Origin: Mesorhizobium sp. LMG 17147
Lineage (GTDB): Bacteria > Pseudomonadota > Alphaproteobacteria > Rhizobiales > Rhizobiaceae
Direction of reading: 5' to 3'
Assembly (NCBI RefSeq): GCF_024297145.1
Contig: NZ_JANCTC010000003.1
Coordinates: forward strand, 308,000 to 371,999
Length of the DNA: 64,000 nt
Shown here one piece after another: positions 30,813 through 39,391 of this stretch (its first letter is position 1; each line of letters opens with the position of its first letter). The notes under the pieces are model-generated. The model ran no database searches and was not told the origin of the DNA. It saw only the letters and a list, made by a program, of their open reading frames with translations. The position numbers were made by a program, and so were the translations under genes.

Positions 30813-31619
30813 ATGACTCAATCAGGAACAATCCGCGCCGGCATGGGCGGCTGGACCTTCGAGCCGTGGGACACGTCCTTCTACCCGGACAAATTGTCGA
30901 AGGCCAAGCAACTGCATTATGCCAGCCGGCAGGTGCCCACCATCGAGGTCAACGGCACCTATTATTCGAGCTTCAAGGAGCCGACCTTCGTCAAATGGGC
31001 CAACGAGGTGCCGGATGGTTTCGTCTATTCGCTGAAGGGCAACCGCTTTGTCACCAACCGCCGCGTGCTCGGCGAGGCCGGGGAATCGATCATGCGCTTC
31101 CTCGGGTCGGGCGTCGCCGCACTTGGCGACAAGCTCGGGCCGATCCTGTGGCAGTTCGCGCCGACCAAGAAATTCGACCCGGACGATTTCGAGGCCTTCC
31201 TCAAGCTGTTGCCGGAAAAGCAGGACGGCGTTGCGCTGCGCCACGCGGTCGAGGTGCGCAACGACAGCTTCGTCGTGCCGGAGTTCGCCGCCTTGGCGCG
31301 AAAGCACAAAGCCGCCATCGTCTATGCCGACCACGCCAAATATCCGGGGATTGCCGACGTTACCGGCGATTTTATCTATGCGCGGCTGCAGACCGGCAGC
31401 GACGACAATCCCGATTGTTACACGCCAAAGGCGCTCGACGAATGGGCGGCGCGCGCAAAAACCTGGGCGGAAGGCAAGGTGCCGGCCGACCTGTCGCGCG
31501 CCGATCCTTCAACCGACGCGCCGGTCAAGCCACGCGATGTGTTCGTCTACTTCATCACGGAGGGCAAGGTCCGCGCTCCATTCGGCGCCATCGCCCTGAT
31601 GAAGCGGGTCGCAGGCTGA
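30813..31619 (+). CDS. DUF72-domain protein
   Basis: A 268-residue TIM-barrel protein of the DUF72 (YecE) family: 'IRAGMGGWTFEPWDTSFYP', 'VEVRNDSFVVPEF', 'YARLQTG' and the C-terminal 'DVFVYFITEGKVRAPFGAIAL'. Function unknown. GGGAGG lies upstream of the ATG. It follows the GNAT gene by 28 bases. Confidence 0.9.
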   Translation: MTQSGTIRAGMGGWTFEPWDTSFYPDKLSKAKQLHYASRQVPTIEVNGTYYSSFKEPTFVKWANEVPDGFVYSLKGNRFVTNRRVLGEAGESIMRFLGSGVAALGDKLGPILWQFAPTKKFDPDDFEAFLKLLPEKQDGVALRHAVEVRNDSFVVPEFAALARKHKAAIVYADHAKYPGIADVTGDFIYARLQTGSDDNPDCYTPKALDEWAARAKTWAEGKVPADLSRADPSTDAPVKPRDVFVYFITEGKVRAPFGAIALMKRVAG

Positions 31620-31663
31620 TGCCCGCGGTCGGTGGTCCGCCTGGCTTGGTCCTAAACTACCGG

Positions 31664-31864
31664 CTATGCGGCGCGTTCGTCCGGACGCCGATCAACCCTG
31701 ACGATCTCATTGAAAGCATCGAGATCGACATAGAAGACCTTGGTGATCTCCGCGATGAGTTCGTCGTGGTCATACCCCTGCGATTTCAGAATGTTGATGG
31801 CTGTCAGGATGTCGACGCGCTCCGTGAGCCGTCGTTTCTGGTAGTCCTCGACATAGCGCTCCAT
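31664..31864 (-). CDS. Small conserved hypothetical protein
   Basis: A 66-residue, probably helical, charged protein (MERYVEDYQKRRLTERVDIL then 'INILKSQGYDHDELIAEI'). No domain recognised; I believe similar short proteins occur in other rhizobia. Start at 31864, following CCAGGGCCAGT. Converges on the DUF72 gene, and lies 208 bases downstream of the urt operon on the same strand. Confidence 0.6.
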   Translation of the reverse strand: MERYVEDYQKRRLTERVDILTAINILKSQGYDHDELIAEITKVFYVDLDAFNEIVRVDRRPDERAA

Positions 31865-32072
31865 AGACTGGCCCTGGCTCCCAAGCACCCGAAATGTTGG
31901 ACGACAACAGATCGCTGGAAGGGAACGGCTTGCGCGCAAGCGTGCCGACGCCTTCTCCTGATCTGCCAAGTTGAAACTGGTACGGAAAGCGGCCGACTCA
32001 CCAAGGCCAAGCAAAATCTAGCACGCAATCTGCAGCGCGCCAGAGTTGCAAAGTAATAGAATCAATAAGAAT

Positions 32073-32768
32073 TCAGACGGTCAGGAATTTGCGGACGTCC
32101 GCCCGGTCGAGATCCTCGGCCGGGCCGGTATGAACGATCTGGCCACGGTCCATGATGTTGACCTCGTCGGCCAATTCCCGGCAGAAGTCGAGATACTGTT
32201 CGACCAAAAGCACGGCGATACCGGCCTGGTCGCGCAGATAGCGGATGGCGCGGCCAATATCCTTGATGATCGACGGCTGAATGCCTTCGGTCGGCTCGTC
32301 GAGCACCAGCAGTTTCGGCCGCATCACCAGCGCCCTGCCGATGGCAAGCTGCTGCTGCTGGCCGCCGGAAAGGTCACCGCCGCGACGCACGAGCATCTGC
32401 TTCAGCACCGGAAATAATTCGAAGACGTGACCGGGAATGTTGCGGTCGGCGCGCTTCAGCGGCGCGAAGCCCGATTCGAGGTTTTCCCGCACCGTAAGCA
32501 GCGGAAATATCTCCCTGCCCTGCGGCACGAATGCGATGCCCGACCGGGCGCGATCATACGCCGCGCTCCGGTCGAGCGCCTTCCCCTCGAAGGCAACGCT
32601 TCCGCTCGTCAGCCGATGATGGCCGACGATCGATCTCATCAAACTGGTCTTGCCGACGCCGTTGCGACCGAGCACGCAGGTGATCTTGCCGGCGCCGGCT
32701 GTCAGCGAGACGCCGCGCAGCGCCTGAGCGGCGCCGTAATGCAGCGTGGCATTGGAGACTTCGAGCAT
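32073..32768 (-). CDS. urtE: Urea ABC transporter ATP-binding protein UrtE
   Basis: A 231-residue branched-chain-amino-acid-type (LivF-like) ATPase. Walker A 'GRNGVGKTSLMRSI', signature 'LSGGQQQQLAIGRAL', Walker B 'LLVLDEPTEGIQPSI', and the UrtE-typical 'GIAFVPQGREIFPLLTVREN'. It energises urea import with UrtD. The ATG at 32768 (MLEVSN) is preferred over 32786. Last gene of urtABCDE. Confidence 0.94.
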   Translation of the reverse strand: MLEVSNATLHYGAAQALRGVSLTAGAGKITCVLGRNGVGKTSLMRSIVGHHRLTSGSVAFEGKALDRSAAYDRARSGIAFVPQGREIFPLLTVRENLESGFAPLKRADRNIPGHVFELFPVLKQMLVRRGGDLSGGQQQQLAIGRALVMRPKLLVLDEPTEGIQPSIIKDIGRAIRYLRDQAGIAVLLVEQYLDFCRELADEVNIMDRGQIVHTGPAEDLDRADVRKFLTV

Positions 32769-32838
32769 GGTCAGCGCTTTCTCCAACGCGTGAAGAACGA
32801 AAGGTCGAAATGATGGAACGGAACGCGCCAGACCATGA

Positions 32839-33585
32839 TCATCTCCCCAGGTAGACTTCGACGACGCGCTCGTCGGCCGAAACGAAGTCGAGGCTGCCCT
32901 CGGAAAGAACCGAGCCTTCGTGCAGGCAGGTAACCTTGACGCCGAGCTCGCGCACGAAATGCATGTCGTGCTCGACGACGATGACCGAATGGTCGCGCGC
33001 GATATCCCTGAGCAGCCGCGCGGTTTCCTCGGTCTCGGCGTCGGTCATGCCGGCAACCGGTTCGTCGACCAGCAGCAGCAGCGGATCCTGCGCCAGAAGC
33101 ATGCCGATCTCGAGCCATTGCTTTTGGCCGTGGCTCAGATTGGCGGCGAGTTCGTCGCGCTTGTCGCCAAGCCGGATGATACCGAGGATGTCGTCGATCT
33201 GCCGCACTTCCGCGGCCGAGCGACGATGGAACAGTGCCGGGAAGATCGAGCGCGGGCCATTCAGCGCCAGCATCAGATTGTCCTCGATCGTGTGGCTTTC
33301 GAAGACGGTCGGCTTCTGGAATTTACGGCCGATGCCCATCATGGCGATTTCGGCCTCGTCGTGTTTGGTCAGGTCGACCTCACCGTTGAAGAAAACCTCG
33401 CCCGCATCGGGCCGCGTCTTGCCGGTGACGATGTCCATCATCGTCGTCTTTCCGGCGCCGTTGGGGCCGATGATCGCCCGCATCTCGCCTTTGTCGAGCA
33501 CCAGCGAAAGGTTGTTGATGGCGCGAAAACCGTCAAAGGAAACCGAAACGCCGTCGAGATAGAGGATGGTGTTGCTCTTCGACAT
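32839..33585 (-). CDS. urtD: Urea ABC transporter ATP-binding protein UrtD
   Basis: A 248-residue LivG-like ATPase. Walker A 'GPNGAGKTTMMDIVTGKTRP', a UrtD-type signature 'LSHGQKQWLEIGMLL' in place of LSGGQ, Walker B 'LLLLVDEPVAGMTDAE' and switch 'VVEHDMHFVREL'. The 'GIGRKFQKPTVFE' segment is characteristic of urea transporters. Start ATG at 33585, 7 bases after urtC. Confidence 0.95.
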   Translation of the reverse strand: MSKSNTILYLDGVSVSFDGFRAINNLSLVLDKGEMRAIIGPNGAGKTTMMDIVTGKTRPDAGEVFFNGEVDLTKHDEAEIAMMGIGRKFQKPTVFESHTIEDNLMLALNGPRSIFPALFHRRSAAEVRQIDDILGIIRLGDKRDELAANLSHGQKQWLEIGMLLAQDPLLLLVDEPVAGMTDAETEETARLLRDIARDHSVIVVEHDMHFVRELGVKVTCLHEGSVLSEGSLDFVSADERVVEVYLGR

Positions 33586-33592
33586 CAGACCA

Positions 33593-34825
33593 TCACTCCG
33601 CCGGCTGCGGTTCGGCGCTGGAGGCCGACCAGTCGCCCGGCCTTCTCGCCGCCGAACGGTCGGTTTTCGGCGGCACCTGCGCATCGGGATCGATCCCGGC
33701 TTCCTCGGCAACCGAGGCCGCCCGCAACGTCTTGGCGTTGCCGCGCCAGGAATCCCACATGCCGATGATGCCCTTGGGCAGGAACAGCGTGACGGCGACA
33801 AACAGTCCGCCCAGCGCAAACAACCAGAATTCAGGCAGCACGCCGGTGAACCAGGATTTACCGGCATTGACCAAAAGCGCGCCGATGATCGGCCCGACGA
33901 TGGTGCCGCGCCCGCCGACGGCCGCCCACACCACCACCTCGATCGAATTGGACGGCTCGAATTCGCCAGGGTTGATGATGCCGACCTGCGGTACGTAAAG
34001 CGCACCGGCGATGCCGGCCATCACCGCCGACACGGTGAAGGCGAACAGTTTGACGTTCTCCGCCCGCCAGCCGAGAAAGCGCGTGCGGCTTTCGGCGTCG
34101 CGCACCGCCATCAAAAGCTTGCCGTATTTGGAACCGACGATTGCCCAGGTGACGAAGACGGCAGACGCCAGCATGACGGCGCTGGCCGCGAACAGCGCCG
34201 AGCGTGTCATGTCGGCCTGCACGTTGAAGCCTAGAATATCCTTGAAGTCGGTCAGGCCGTTATTGCCGCCGAAACCCATGTCGTTTCGGAAAAAGGCAAG
34301 CAGCAGCGCATAGGTCATCGCCTGGGTGATGATCGACAGATAGACGCCGGTGACGCGACTGCGGAAGGCAAACCAGCCGAAGACGAAGGCGAGCAGGCCG
34401 GGTACTGCAAACACCATGATTGCGGCAAACCAGAAATGGTCGAAACCGTACCAGAACCACGGCAGTTCCTTGTAGTTCAGGAACACCATGAAGTCCGGCA
34501 GCAGCGGATTGCCGTAGACGCCGCGCGAGCCGATCTGGCGCATCAGATACATGCCCATCGCATAGCCGCCGAGTGCGAAGAAGGCGCCGTGGCCGAGCGA
34601 GAGGATGCCGCAATAGCCCCAGACGAGATCGAGGGCCAAGGCGAGCAGCGCATAGCAGAGATATTTGCCGGTGAGCGCGACGATATAGGACGGCACGTAA
34701 AACGCACTTGTCGGCGAGACCGCAAGATTGAGCAGCGGCACGACGATCGCAACCGCCAGCAGGATGAAGATGGTGATGGCGACGCGGCGGTCGGCGCCGG
34801 CGGCAAAGAAGCGTCGCGTGATCAT
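33593..34825 (-). CDS. urtC: Urea ABC transporter permease UrtC
   Basis: A 410-residue LivM-like permease with many membrane spans. The family landmark 'LDLVWGYCGILSLGHGAFFALGGYAMGMYLM' region is near residues 70-100 and 'EVVVWAAVGGRGTIVGPIIGA' near the C-terminus. Its start overlaps the urtB stop by 4 bases. A Pro/Ala-rich cytoplasmic tail ends the protein. Confidence 0.94.
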   Translation of the reverse strand: MITRRFFAAGADRRVAITIFILLAVAIVVPLLNLAVSPTSAFYVPSYIVALTGKYLCYALLALALDLVWGYCGILSLGHGAFFALGGYAMGMYLMRQIGSRGVYGNPLLPDFMVFLNYKELPWFWYGFDHFWFAAIMVFAVPGLLAFVFGWFAFRSRVTGVYLSIITQAMTYALLLAFFRNDMGFGGNNGLTDFKDILGFNVQADMTRSALFAASAVMLASAVFVTWAIVGSKYGKLLMAVRDAESRTRFLGWRAENVKLFAFTVSAVMAGIAGALYVPQVGIINPGEFEPSNSIEVVVWAAVGGRGTIVGPIIGALLVNAGKSWFTGVLPEFWLFALGGLFVAVTLFLPKGIIGMWDSWRGNAKTLRAASVAEEAGIDPDAQVPPKTDRSAARRPGDWSASSAEPQPAE

Positions 34826-36438
34826 GCTTCCACCGACCTGCCCTTGAGCGCGAACAGGCCGCGCGGGCGTTTCTGGATGAACAGGATGATCAGCACCAGA
34901 ACGACGATCTTGCCGAGCACCGCTCCGGCATACGGTTCGAGGAATTTGTTGACAATGCCGAGCGAGAAGGCGCCGACCAGCGTGCCCCAGAGATTGCCGA
35001 CGCCGCCGAAGACGACGACCATGAAGCTGTCGATGATGTAGCCGCGGCCGAGATTGGGCGAGACATTGTCGATCTGGCTGAGCGCGACGCCGGCGATGCC
35101 GGCAATGCCGGACCCCAATGCAAAGGTCAGGGCATCGACCCACGGCGTCCTGATGCCCATAGAGGCGGCCATCCGGCGATTGGCCGTGACGGCACGCATC
35201 TGCAGCCCCCAGGGCGTGCGTTTCATCACGTAAAGCAGCACAGCGAAGACGCCGAGCGCAAAAGCCAGGATCCAGAGCCGGTTCCAGGTGACCGAAAGCT
35301 GGCCGATCGCGAACGAACCTGACATCCAGGATGGGTTGCCGACCTCCTGGTTGGTCGGCCCGAAGATGGTGCGCACGGCCTGCTGCAGGATCAGCGAGAC
35401 ACCCCATGTCGCTAGCAGGGTCTCCAACGGCCGGCCATAGAGGAAGCGGATCAGCCCGCGCTCTATGATAAGGCCGACGAGCGCCGCCACCAGGAAGGCC
35501 AGCGGCAGGGCGATGACCAGCGACCAGTCGAACAGGCCGGGAAAGGAATTGCGGATAACCTCCTGCACGACGAAGGTCGTGTAGGCGCCCAGCATGACCA
35601 TCTCGCCATGCGCCATGTTGATGACGCCCATGACGCCGAAAGTGATGGCAAGGCCGATCGCCGCCAGCAGCAGCACCGATCCGAGCGATATGCCGTACCA
35701 GATATTCTGGCCGGCATCCCACAGCGCCAGCGTCGAATTGATGTTGGATATCGCCGCAGTCGCCGCGTCCTTCACCGCACCTTCGGAACTGGCCTCCACC
35801 GACGTGAGCAGCGACACCGCATCACGGTCGCCGCGCGCACCGATGAGCGCGATCGCCGCCAGTTTGTCGGCCTCCGGCCTGTCGGAAACGAGAACCGATG
35901 CGGCACGGGCCTGTTCGAGCAGCGCCCTGACGCCTGCCGCGCTCTCATTGGCGATCGCGGTGTCGAGCGGCTCGATGTTTGCCGCGTCCGGCGTCTTGAA
36001 CATGGTGTCGGCGGCGGCAATGCGCACCGCCGGATCCTTGGAGCCGAGCGTCAGCGTGCCCAGCGCGTCGCGGATGACGCGGCGCAGCGTGTTGTTGACC
36101 TTGATCTTGGTGATGTCGGCCTTGGCTGCTTCGCCAGACTTTTCGCCGGTGAGCGCATCGAGCAGTTCGATGCTGTCGCCGCTCTCCTTGCCGACAAAGA
36201 CTACTGAATCGGCCTTGCGGACGTAAAGGCTGCCCTCCGCAAGCGCGGCAAGCGGCCGTTCGACGGCTGTGTCGCCGGTTGCCGCAAGCTCGCGCACGAC
36301 GGCTTCGATCGCTGAAAAATTGGAGGCGGTGGCGAGTTTGGCGACGACCGCGCGCAGATCGGATTCGCTGGCGTTCGACGGCAGCAGCATTCCCAGAAGG
36401 AGGAGCAGCATCAGGCCAATCGCGCGGATCAGGATCAT
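34822..36438 (-). CDS. urtB: Urea ABC transporter permease UrtB
   Basis: A 538-residue permease with a long N-terminal extension. A signal-like segment (MILIRAIGLMLLLLLGMLLP) is followed by about 200 residues of repeat-like helical sequence ('VVAKLATASNFSAIEAVVREL', 'TLTLGSKDPAVRIAAADTMF'), then a LivH-like domain ('MGVINMAHGEMVMLGAYTTF', 'VFGGVGNLWGTLVGAFSLGI'). The extension is a known UrtB feature. Start at 36438 chosen for the leader. Confidence 0.93.
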   Translation of the reverse strand: MILIRAIGLMLLLLLGMLLPSNASESDLRAVVAKLATASNFSAIEAVVRELAATGDTAVERPLAALAEGSLYVRKADSVVFVGKESGDSIELLDALTGEKSGEAAKADITKIKVNNTLRRVIRDALGTLTLGSKDPAVRIAAADTMFKTPDAANIEPLDTAIANESAAGVRALLEQARAASVLVSDRPEADKLAAIALIGARGDRDAVSLLTSVEASSEGAVKDAATAAISNINSTLALWDAGQNIWYGISLGSVLLLAAIGLAITFGVMGVINMAHGEMVMLGAYTTFVVQEVIRNSFPGLFDWSLVIALPLAFLVAALVGLIIERGLIRFLYGRPLETLLATWGVSLILQQAVRTIFGPTNQEVGNPSWMSGSFAIGQLSVTWNRLWILAFALGVFAVLLYVMKRTPWGLQMRAVTANRRMAASMGIRTPWVDALTFALGSGIAGIAGVALSQIDNVSPNLGRGYIIDSFMVVVFGGVGNLWGTLVGAFSLGIVNKFLEPYAGAVLGKIVVLVLIILFIQKRPRGLFALKGRSVEA

Positions 36439-36470
36439 CGGTTTCTGGTGGCTCTTGGAGGTTGAATGTC

Positions 36471-36508
36471 GCCTCCGGGCAGGCTGGAGGACGAGCCCGC
36501 CCGGAGGC
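36471..36508 (-). other. Strong stem-loop between urtA and urtB
   Basis: GCCTCCGGGC (36471-36480) is perfectly complementary to GCCCGGAGGC (36499-36508), a 10-bp GC stem with an 18-base loop. On the coding (minus) strand no T-run follows, so it is more likely an mRNA-stabilising or partial-attenuation hairpin than a terminator, as seen after many binding-protein genes. Confidence 0.65.
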
Positions 36509-36539
36509 TTTTGCGGTCTGGGAAGACAGACCGGGAGGA

Positions 36540-37850
36540 TCAGTTGGTTCCCTTGCCGCCGCATTTGCCTGTGGCGACATTGAAGTTGCCGCAGGACAGA
36601 GGCGCGCGCCAATCGGAGATCAGGTCCTTGGAGTCAGGCAGGTAGTCGGACCACTCGTCGCCCATTACCAGGCCCGGCGTCTGCGAGACGGTTTCGAACT
36701 GGCCGTCGGCCTGGATTTCGCCGATCAGCACCGGCTTGGTGATGTGATGGTTCGGCATCATGGTTGAATAACCGCCGGTCAGGTTCGGCACCGAGACGCC
36801 GACCATGGCGTCGATGACCTTGTCCGGATCGGTGGTGCCGGCCTTCTCGACCGCCTTCACCCACATGTTGAAGCCGATATAGTGGGCTTCCATCGGATCG
36901 TTGGTGGTGCGCTTGTCGTTCTTGATGAACTTGTGCCAGTCGGCGATGAACTTCGCGTTCTCGGGCGTATCGACGCTTTCGAAATAGTTCCAGGCGGCGA
37001 GATGGCCGACCAGCGGCGCAGTGTCCAGACCGGCAAGCTCTTCCTCGCCGACCGAGAAGGCCATGACCGGGATGTCCTCAGCCTTGATGCCCTGGTTGCC
37101 GAGCTCCTTGTAGAACGGCACGTTGGCGTCGCCATTGACGGTCGAGACGACGGCGGTCTTCTTGCCGGCCGAGCCGAACTTCTTGATCGCCGAGACTTCG
37201 GTCTGCCAGTCGGAGAAGCCGAACGGCGTATAGTTGACCATGATGTCTTCGGCGGCAACGCCCTTCGCCTTCAGATAGGCCTCGAGGATCTTGTTGGTGG
37301 TGCGCGGGTAAACGTAGTCGGTGCCTTCGAGCACCCAGCGCTTCACCGAACCGCCATCCTCGCTCATCAGATAATCGACGGCCGGAATGGCCTGCTGGTT
37401 CGGCGCCGCACCGGTGTAGAACACGTTGCGCTCGCTTTCCTCACCCTCATACTGGACCGGGTAGAACAGGATGTTGTCGAGCTCGCTGAACACCGGCAGC
37501 ACCGATTTGCGCGACACCGACGTCCAGCAGCCGAACACCGCGGCGACCTTGTCCTTCGAGATCAGCTCGCGCGCCTTTTCGGCGAACAGCGGCCAGTTGG
37601 AAGCCGGATCGACGACCACCGCCTCGAGCTTCTTGCCGAGCAGGCCGCCCTTGGCATTCTGCTCTTCGATGAGCATCAGCATGGCGTCCTTCAGCGTTGT
37701 CTCCGAGATCGCCATGGTTCCCGACAGCGAATGGAGGATGCCGACCTTGATGGTGTCGTCGGCCGCCTTGGCGGGAACGCTCATCAGCAGGCCGGCGGTG
37801 ACCACGCCGGCCGAAAACATTTTTGCTATTGTCGAGAAACTGCCCCTCAT
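36540..37850 (-). CDS. urtA: Urea ABC transporter substrate-binding protein UrtA
   Basis: A 436-residue periplasmic binding protein. Signal peptide 'MFSAGVVTAGLLMSVPAKA' (residues 11-29), then 'DDTIKVGILHSLSGTMAISE' and 'FGCWTSVSRKSVLPVFSELD', motifs shared by UrtA/FmdD urea and short-amide receptors. It is the first gene of urtABCDE and has a sigma-54 promoter 45 bases upstream. Confidence 0.95.
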   Translation of the reverse strand: MRGSFSTIAKMFSAGVVTAGLLMSVPAKAADDTIKVGILHSLSGTMAISETTLKDAMLMLIEEQNAKGGLLGKKLEAVVVDPASNWPLFAEKARELISKDKVAAVFGCWTSVSRKSVLPVFSELDNILFYPVQYEGEESERNVFYTGAAPNQQAIPAVDYLMSEDGGSVKRWVLEGTDYVYPRTTNKILEAYLKAKGVAAEDIMVNYTPFGFSDWQTEVSAIKKFGSAGKKTAVVSTVNGDANVPFYKELGNQGIKAEDIPVMAFSVGEEELAGLDTAPLVGHLAAWNYFESVDTPENAKFIADWHKFIKNDKRTTNDPMEAHYIGFNMWVKAVEKAGTTDPDKVIDAMVGVSVPNLTGGYSTMMPNHHITKPVLIGEIQADGQFETVSQTPGLVMGDEWSDYLPDSKDLISDWRAPLSCGNFNVATGKCGGKGTN

Positions 37851-38151
37851 ACTTTTAAACTCCCAAGCTGGTTAACTGCATCGGGACAGACCATGCAACG
37901 GCTGTGCCAATCACCGGAGCAAGGTCGGAGGATTTGAGATTTTCCAGCTCTATCAGTCGGTTAATGTATTAGCTGCAGGAGATGAACCTCGCCTGCTATC
38001 TTCGAAACGAGAAAGGATCACCCATATCAGCCTAAGTTTTGCTCACATATAGGCCAATGCCTGAATTTTGAGCAGCATCATATGAGCCCTGGCGAGGATT
38101 GCAGCGCCGCGGCGAAATGGGCAAGTTTGAACCCCTTTAACGAGCGATCAA
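37851..38151. other. 301-bp divergent intergenic region (urtA / hypothetical)
   Basis: Contains the urtA sigma-54 promoter near its left end. Farther left-to-right it is AT-richer. An imperfect pair TGCTCA ... TGAGCA (about 38040-38080) is visible, but I see no clear NtrC-type GCAC...GTGC palindrome. No coding frame is supported. Confidence 0.5.
37895..37909 (-). promoter_or_regulatory. Sigma-54 (RpoN) promoter of urtABCDE
   Basis: On the minus strand TGGCAC-AGCCG-TTGC (then A) matches the -24/-12 consensus TGGCAC-N5-TTGC perfectly. It ends 44 bases before the urtA ATG, leaving a short leader. Urea uptake genes are classically under NtrC/RpoN nitrogen control, so site and gene agree. Confidence 0.82.
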
Positions 38152-38547
38152 ATGGCCTTCAGAGCTTCTTGCATTTTCACCGCCATGCTTCTGCTGGCGG
38201 CGACGACCGTAGCGCGCGCCGGCTTCAGCGACGGCAAGCTGCCGGACGGGTCCTATCATTGCGAAGTCTATCTGCTTGGCATGTTCCTCAGCCTCGGCGA
38301 CATCACCATCAAGGGAAACGTCTATAGCGGTCCTGTGAGCTTCGGCATCGCGCCGCAGAGCTACAATTACCAGATGGATGCAGACGGCGTGATCACCTGG
38401 CTGGGTCCGCTGGGTGGCTATACCAGTGGCGGCAACTCGATCTCGCTTACGCAGGCGACGCTGGAAAGCGGAACCACCCCGTCCTTCGACATCATCATGA
38501 AGCAGCCAGACGGCGCCTTTACCGCCTCGACCTGCACGAAGCGTTGA
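38152..38547 (+). CDS. Secreted hypothetical protein
   Basis: A 131-residue exported protein with a signal peptide (MAFRASCIFTAMLLLAATTVARA, cleavage after ARA). The mature part is beta-rich and glycine-rich with two cysteines ('YHCEVYLLG', C-terminal 'STCTKR') that may form a disulfide. No family recognised. Divergent from urtA, convergent with deoD; ends in a shared hairpin. Confidence 0.65.
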   Translation: MAFRASCIFTAMLLLAATTVARAGFSDGKLPDGSYHCEVYLLGMFLSLGDITIKGNVYSGPVSFGIAPQSYNYQMDADGVITWLGPLGGYTSGGNSISLTQATLESGTTPSFDIIMKQPDGAFTASTCTKR

Positions 38548-38579
38548 AAAAAGTACGGAACCTGGCGAGGTTCCGTACT
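38547..38579 (-). terminator. Rho-independent terminator of deoD (possibly bidirectional)
   Basis: AGTACGGAACC (38552-38562) pairs perfectly with GGTTCCGTACT (38569-38579), loop TGGCGA. Read on the minus strand the 11-bp stem is followed by six or more T, a classic terminator 19 bases after the deoD stop. Confidence 0.8.
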
Positions 38580-38597
38580 CCGAAGCACAAAAGCCGC

Positions 38598-39308
38598 CTA
38601 GCTCTCCGCCGCCAGATCGAGCGCCAGCCGGGTCATATCGGTGAAAAGCCCCTGGCGTTCGGAATAGTCGGTCTGCTCGCCGGTTGCCACGTTGTCGACG
38701 ACGGTCAGGATCGACAGCGCCCGAGCGCCGAAATCGGCCGCAATGCGGTAGAGTGCGCTGGTTTCCATGTCCACGGCGAGCGCGCCCTGTGCCTGTGCTT
38801 CGGCAAAGCGTTCGCGCCCCAGCGGATGATAGAAAATATCGCTGCAAATGGTCAGCCCGGCCCGATGGTCGATGCCGAGTTCCGAAGCTCGGGCCAATGC
38901 CTGGGTCAACAATGCCGGATCGGGGCCGGCATCGGCACGATAGAGTCCAAAAACCTGGCCGCTCTCCGCATTTTCGCCACGCACCGATTGCGCGATCACC
39001 AGGCTGCGCAGCGCCATCTCGGCGGTCAGGCCACCGCAGGTACCAGTGCGGATCAGTGTTTTCGCACCATAGAAGTCCAGCAGCTCATGCACATAGACCA
39101 GGAACGAAGAGACGCCGATGCCGGTGGATTGGATGCTGACAGGTTTGCCGCGAAACAGCCCGGTAAAGCCGAGCGCGCCGCGGCGGCGGTTGACGCAGCG
39201 CGGCGCTTCCAGAAAGGTTTCCGCCATCCATTCAGCGCGCTGCGGGTCGCCCGGCAGCAGCACCGTGCTTGCGTAGTCGCCTTTGCTAGCTTCGTTGTGT
39301 GGCGTCAC
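38598..39308 (-). CDS. deoD: Purine-nucleoside phosphorylase (DeoD type)
   Basis: A 236-residue hexameric phosphorylase splitting purine (deoxy)nucleosides to base and (deoxy)ribose-1-phosphate. 'VLLPGDPQRAEWMAETFLE' (phosphate site), 'IRTGTCGGL' and 'VDMETSALYRIAADFG' (Met/Glu ribose contacts) are the DeoD core. The GTG at 39308 aligns with the E. coli DeoD N-terminus (xTPHNxAxxGD) and has GGAAAG upstream; an in-frame start at 39347 is rejected. Confidence 0.9.
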   Translation of the reverse strand: MTPHNEASKGDYASTVLLPGDPQRAEWMAETFLEAPRCVNRRRGALGFTGLFRGKPVSIQSTGIGVSSFLVYVHELLDFYGAKTLIRTGTCGGLTAEMALRSLVIAQSVRGENAESGQVFGLYRADAGPDPALLTQALARASELGIDHRAGLTICSDIFYHPLGRERFAEAQAQGALAVDMETSALYRIAADFGARALSILTVVDNVATGEQTDYSERQGLFTDMTRLALDLAAES

Positions 39309-39391
39309 GGCATGCTTTCCAAAACCCGTCGCCCGTTTCGCCTGCAATCATGGCAGTCTCACGACATTGCGCAAGCGGAGCGTTGGAAGGG

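Noticed and set aside
38040..38080. TGCTCA...TGAGCA pair upstream of urtA as an NtrC site
   Set aside because: Does not match the GCAC...GTGC core and the spacing is too large.
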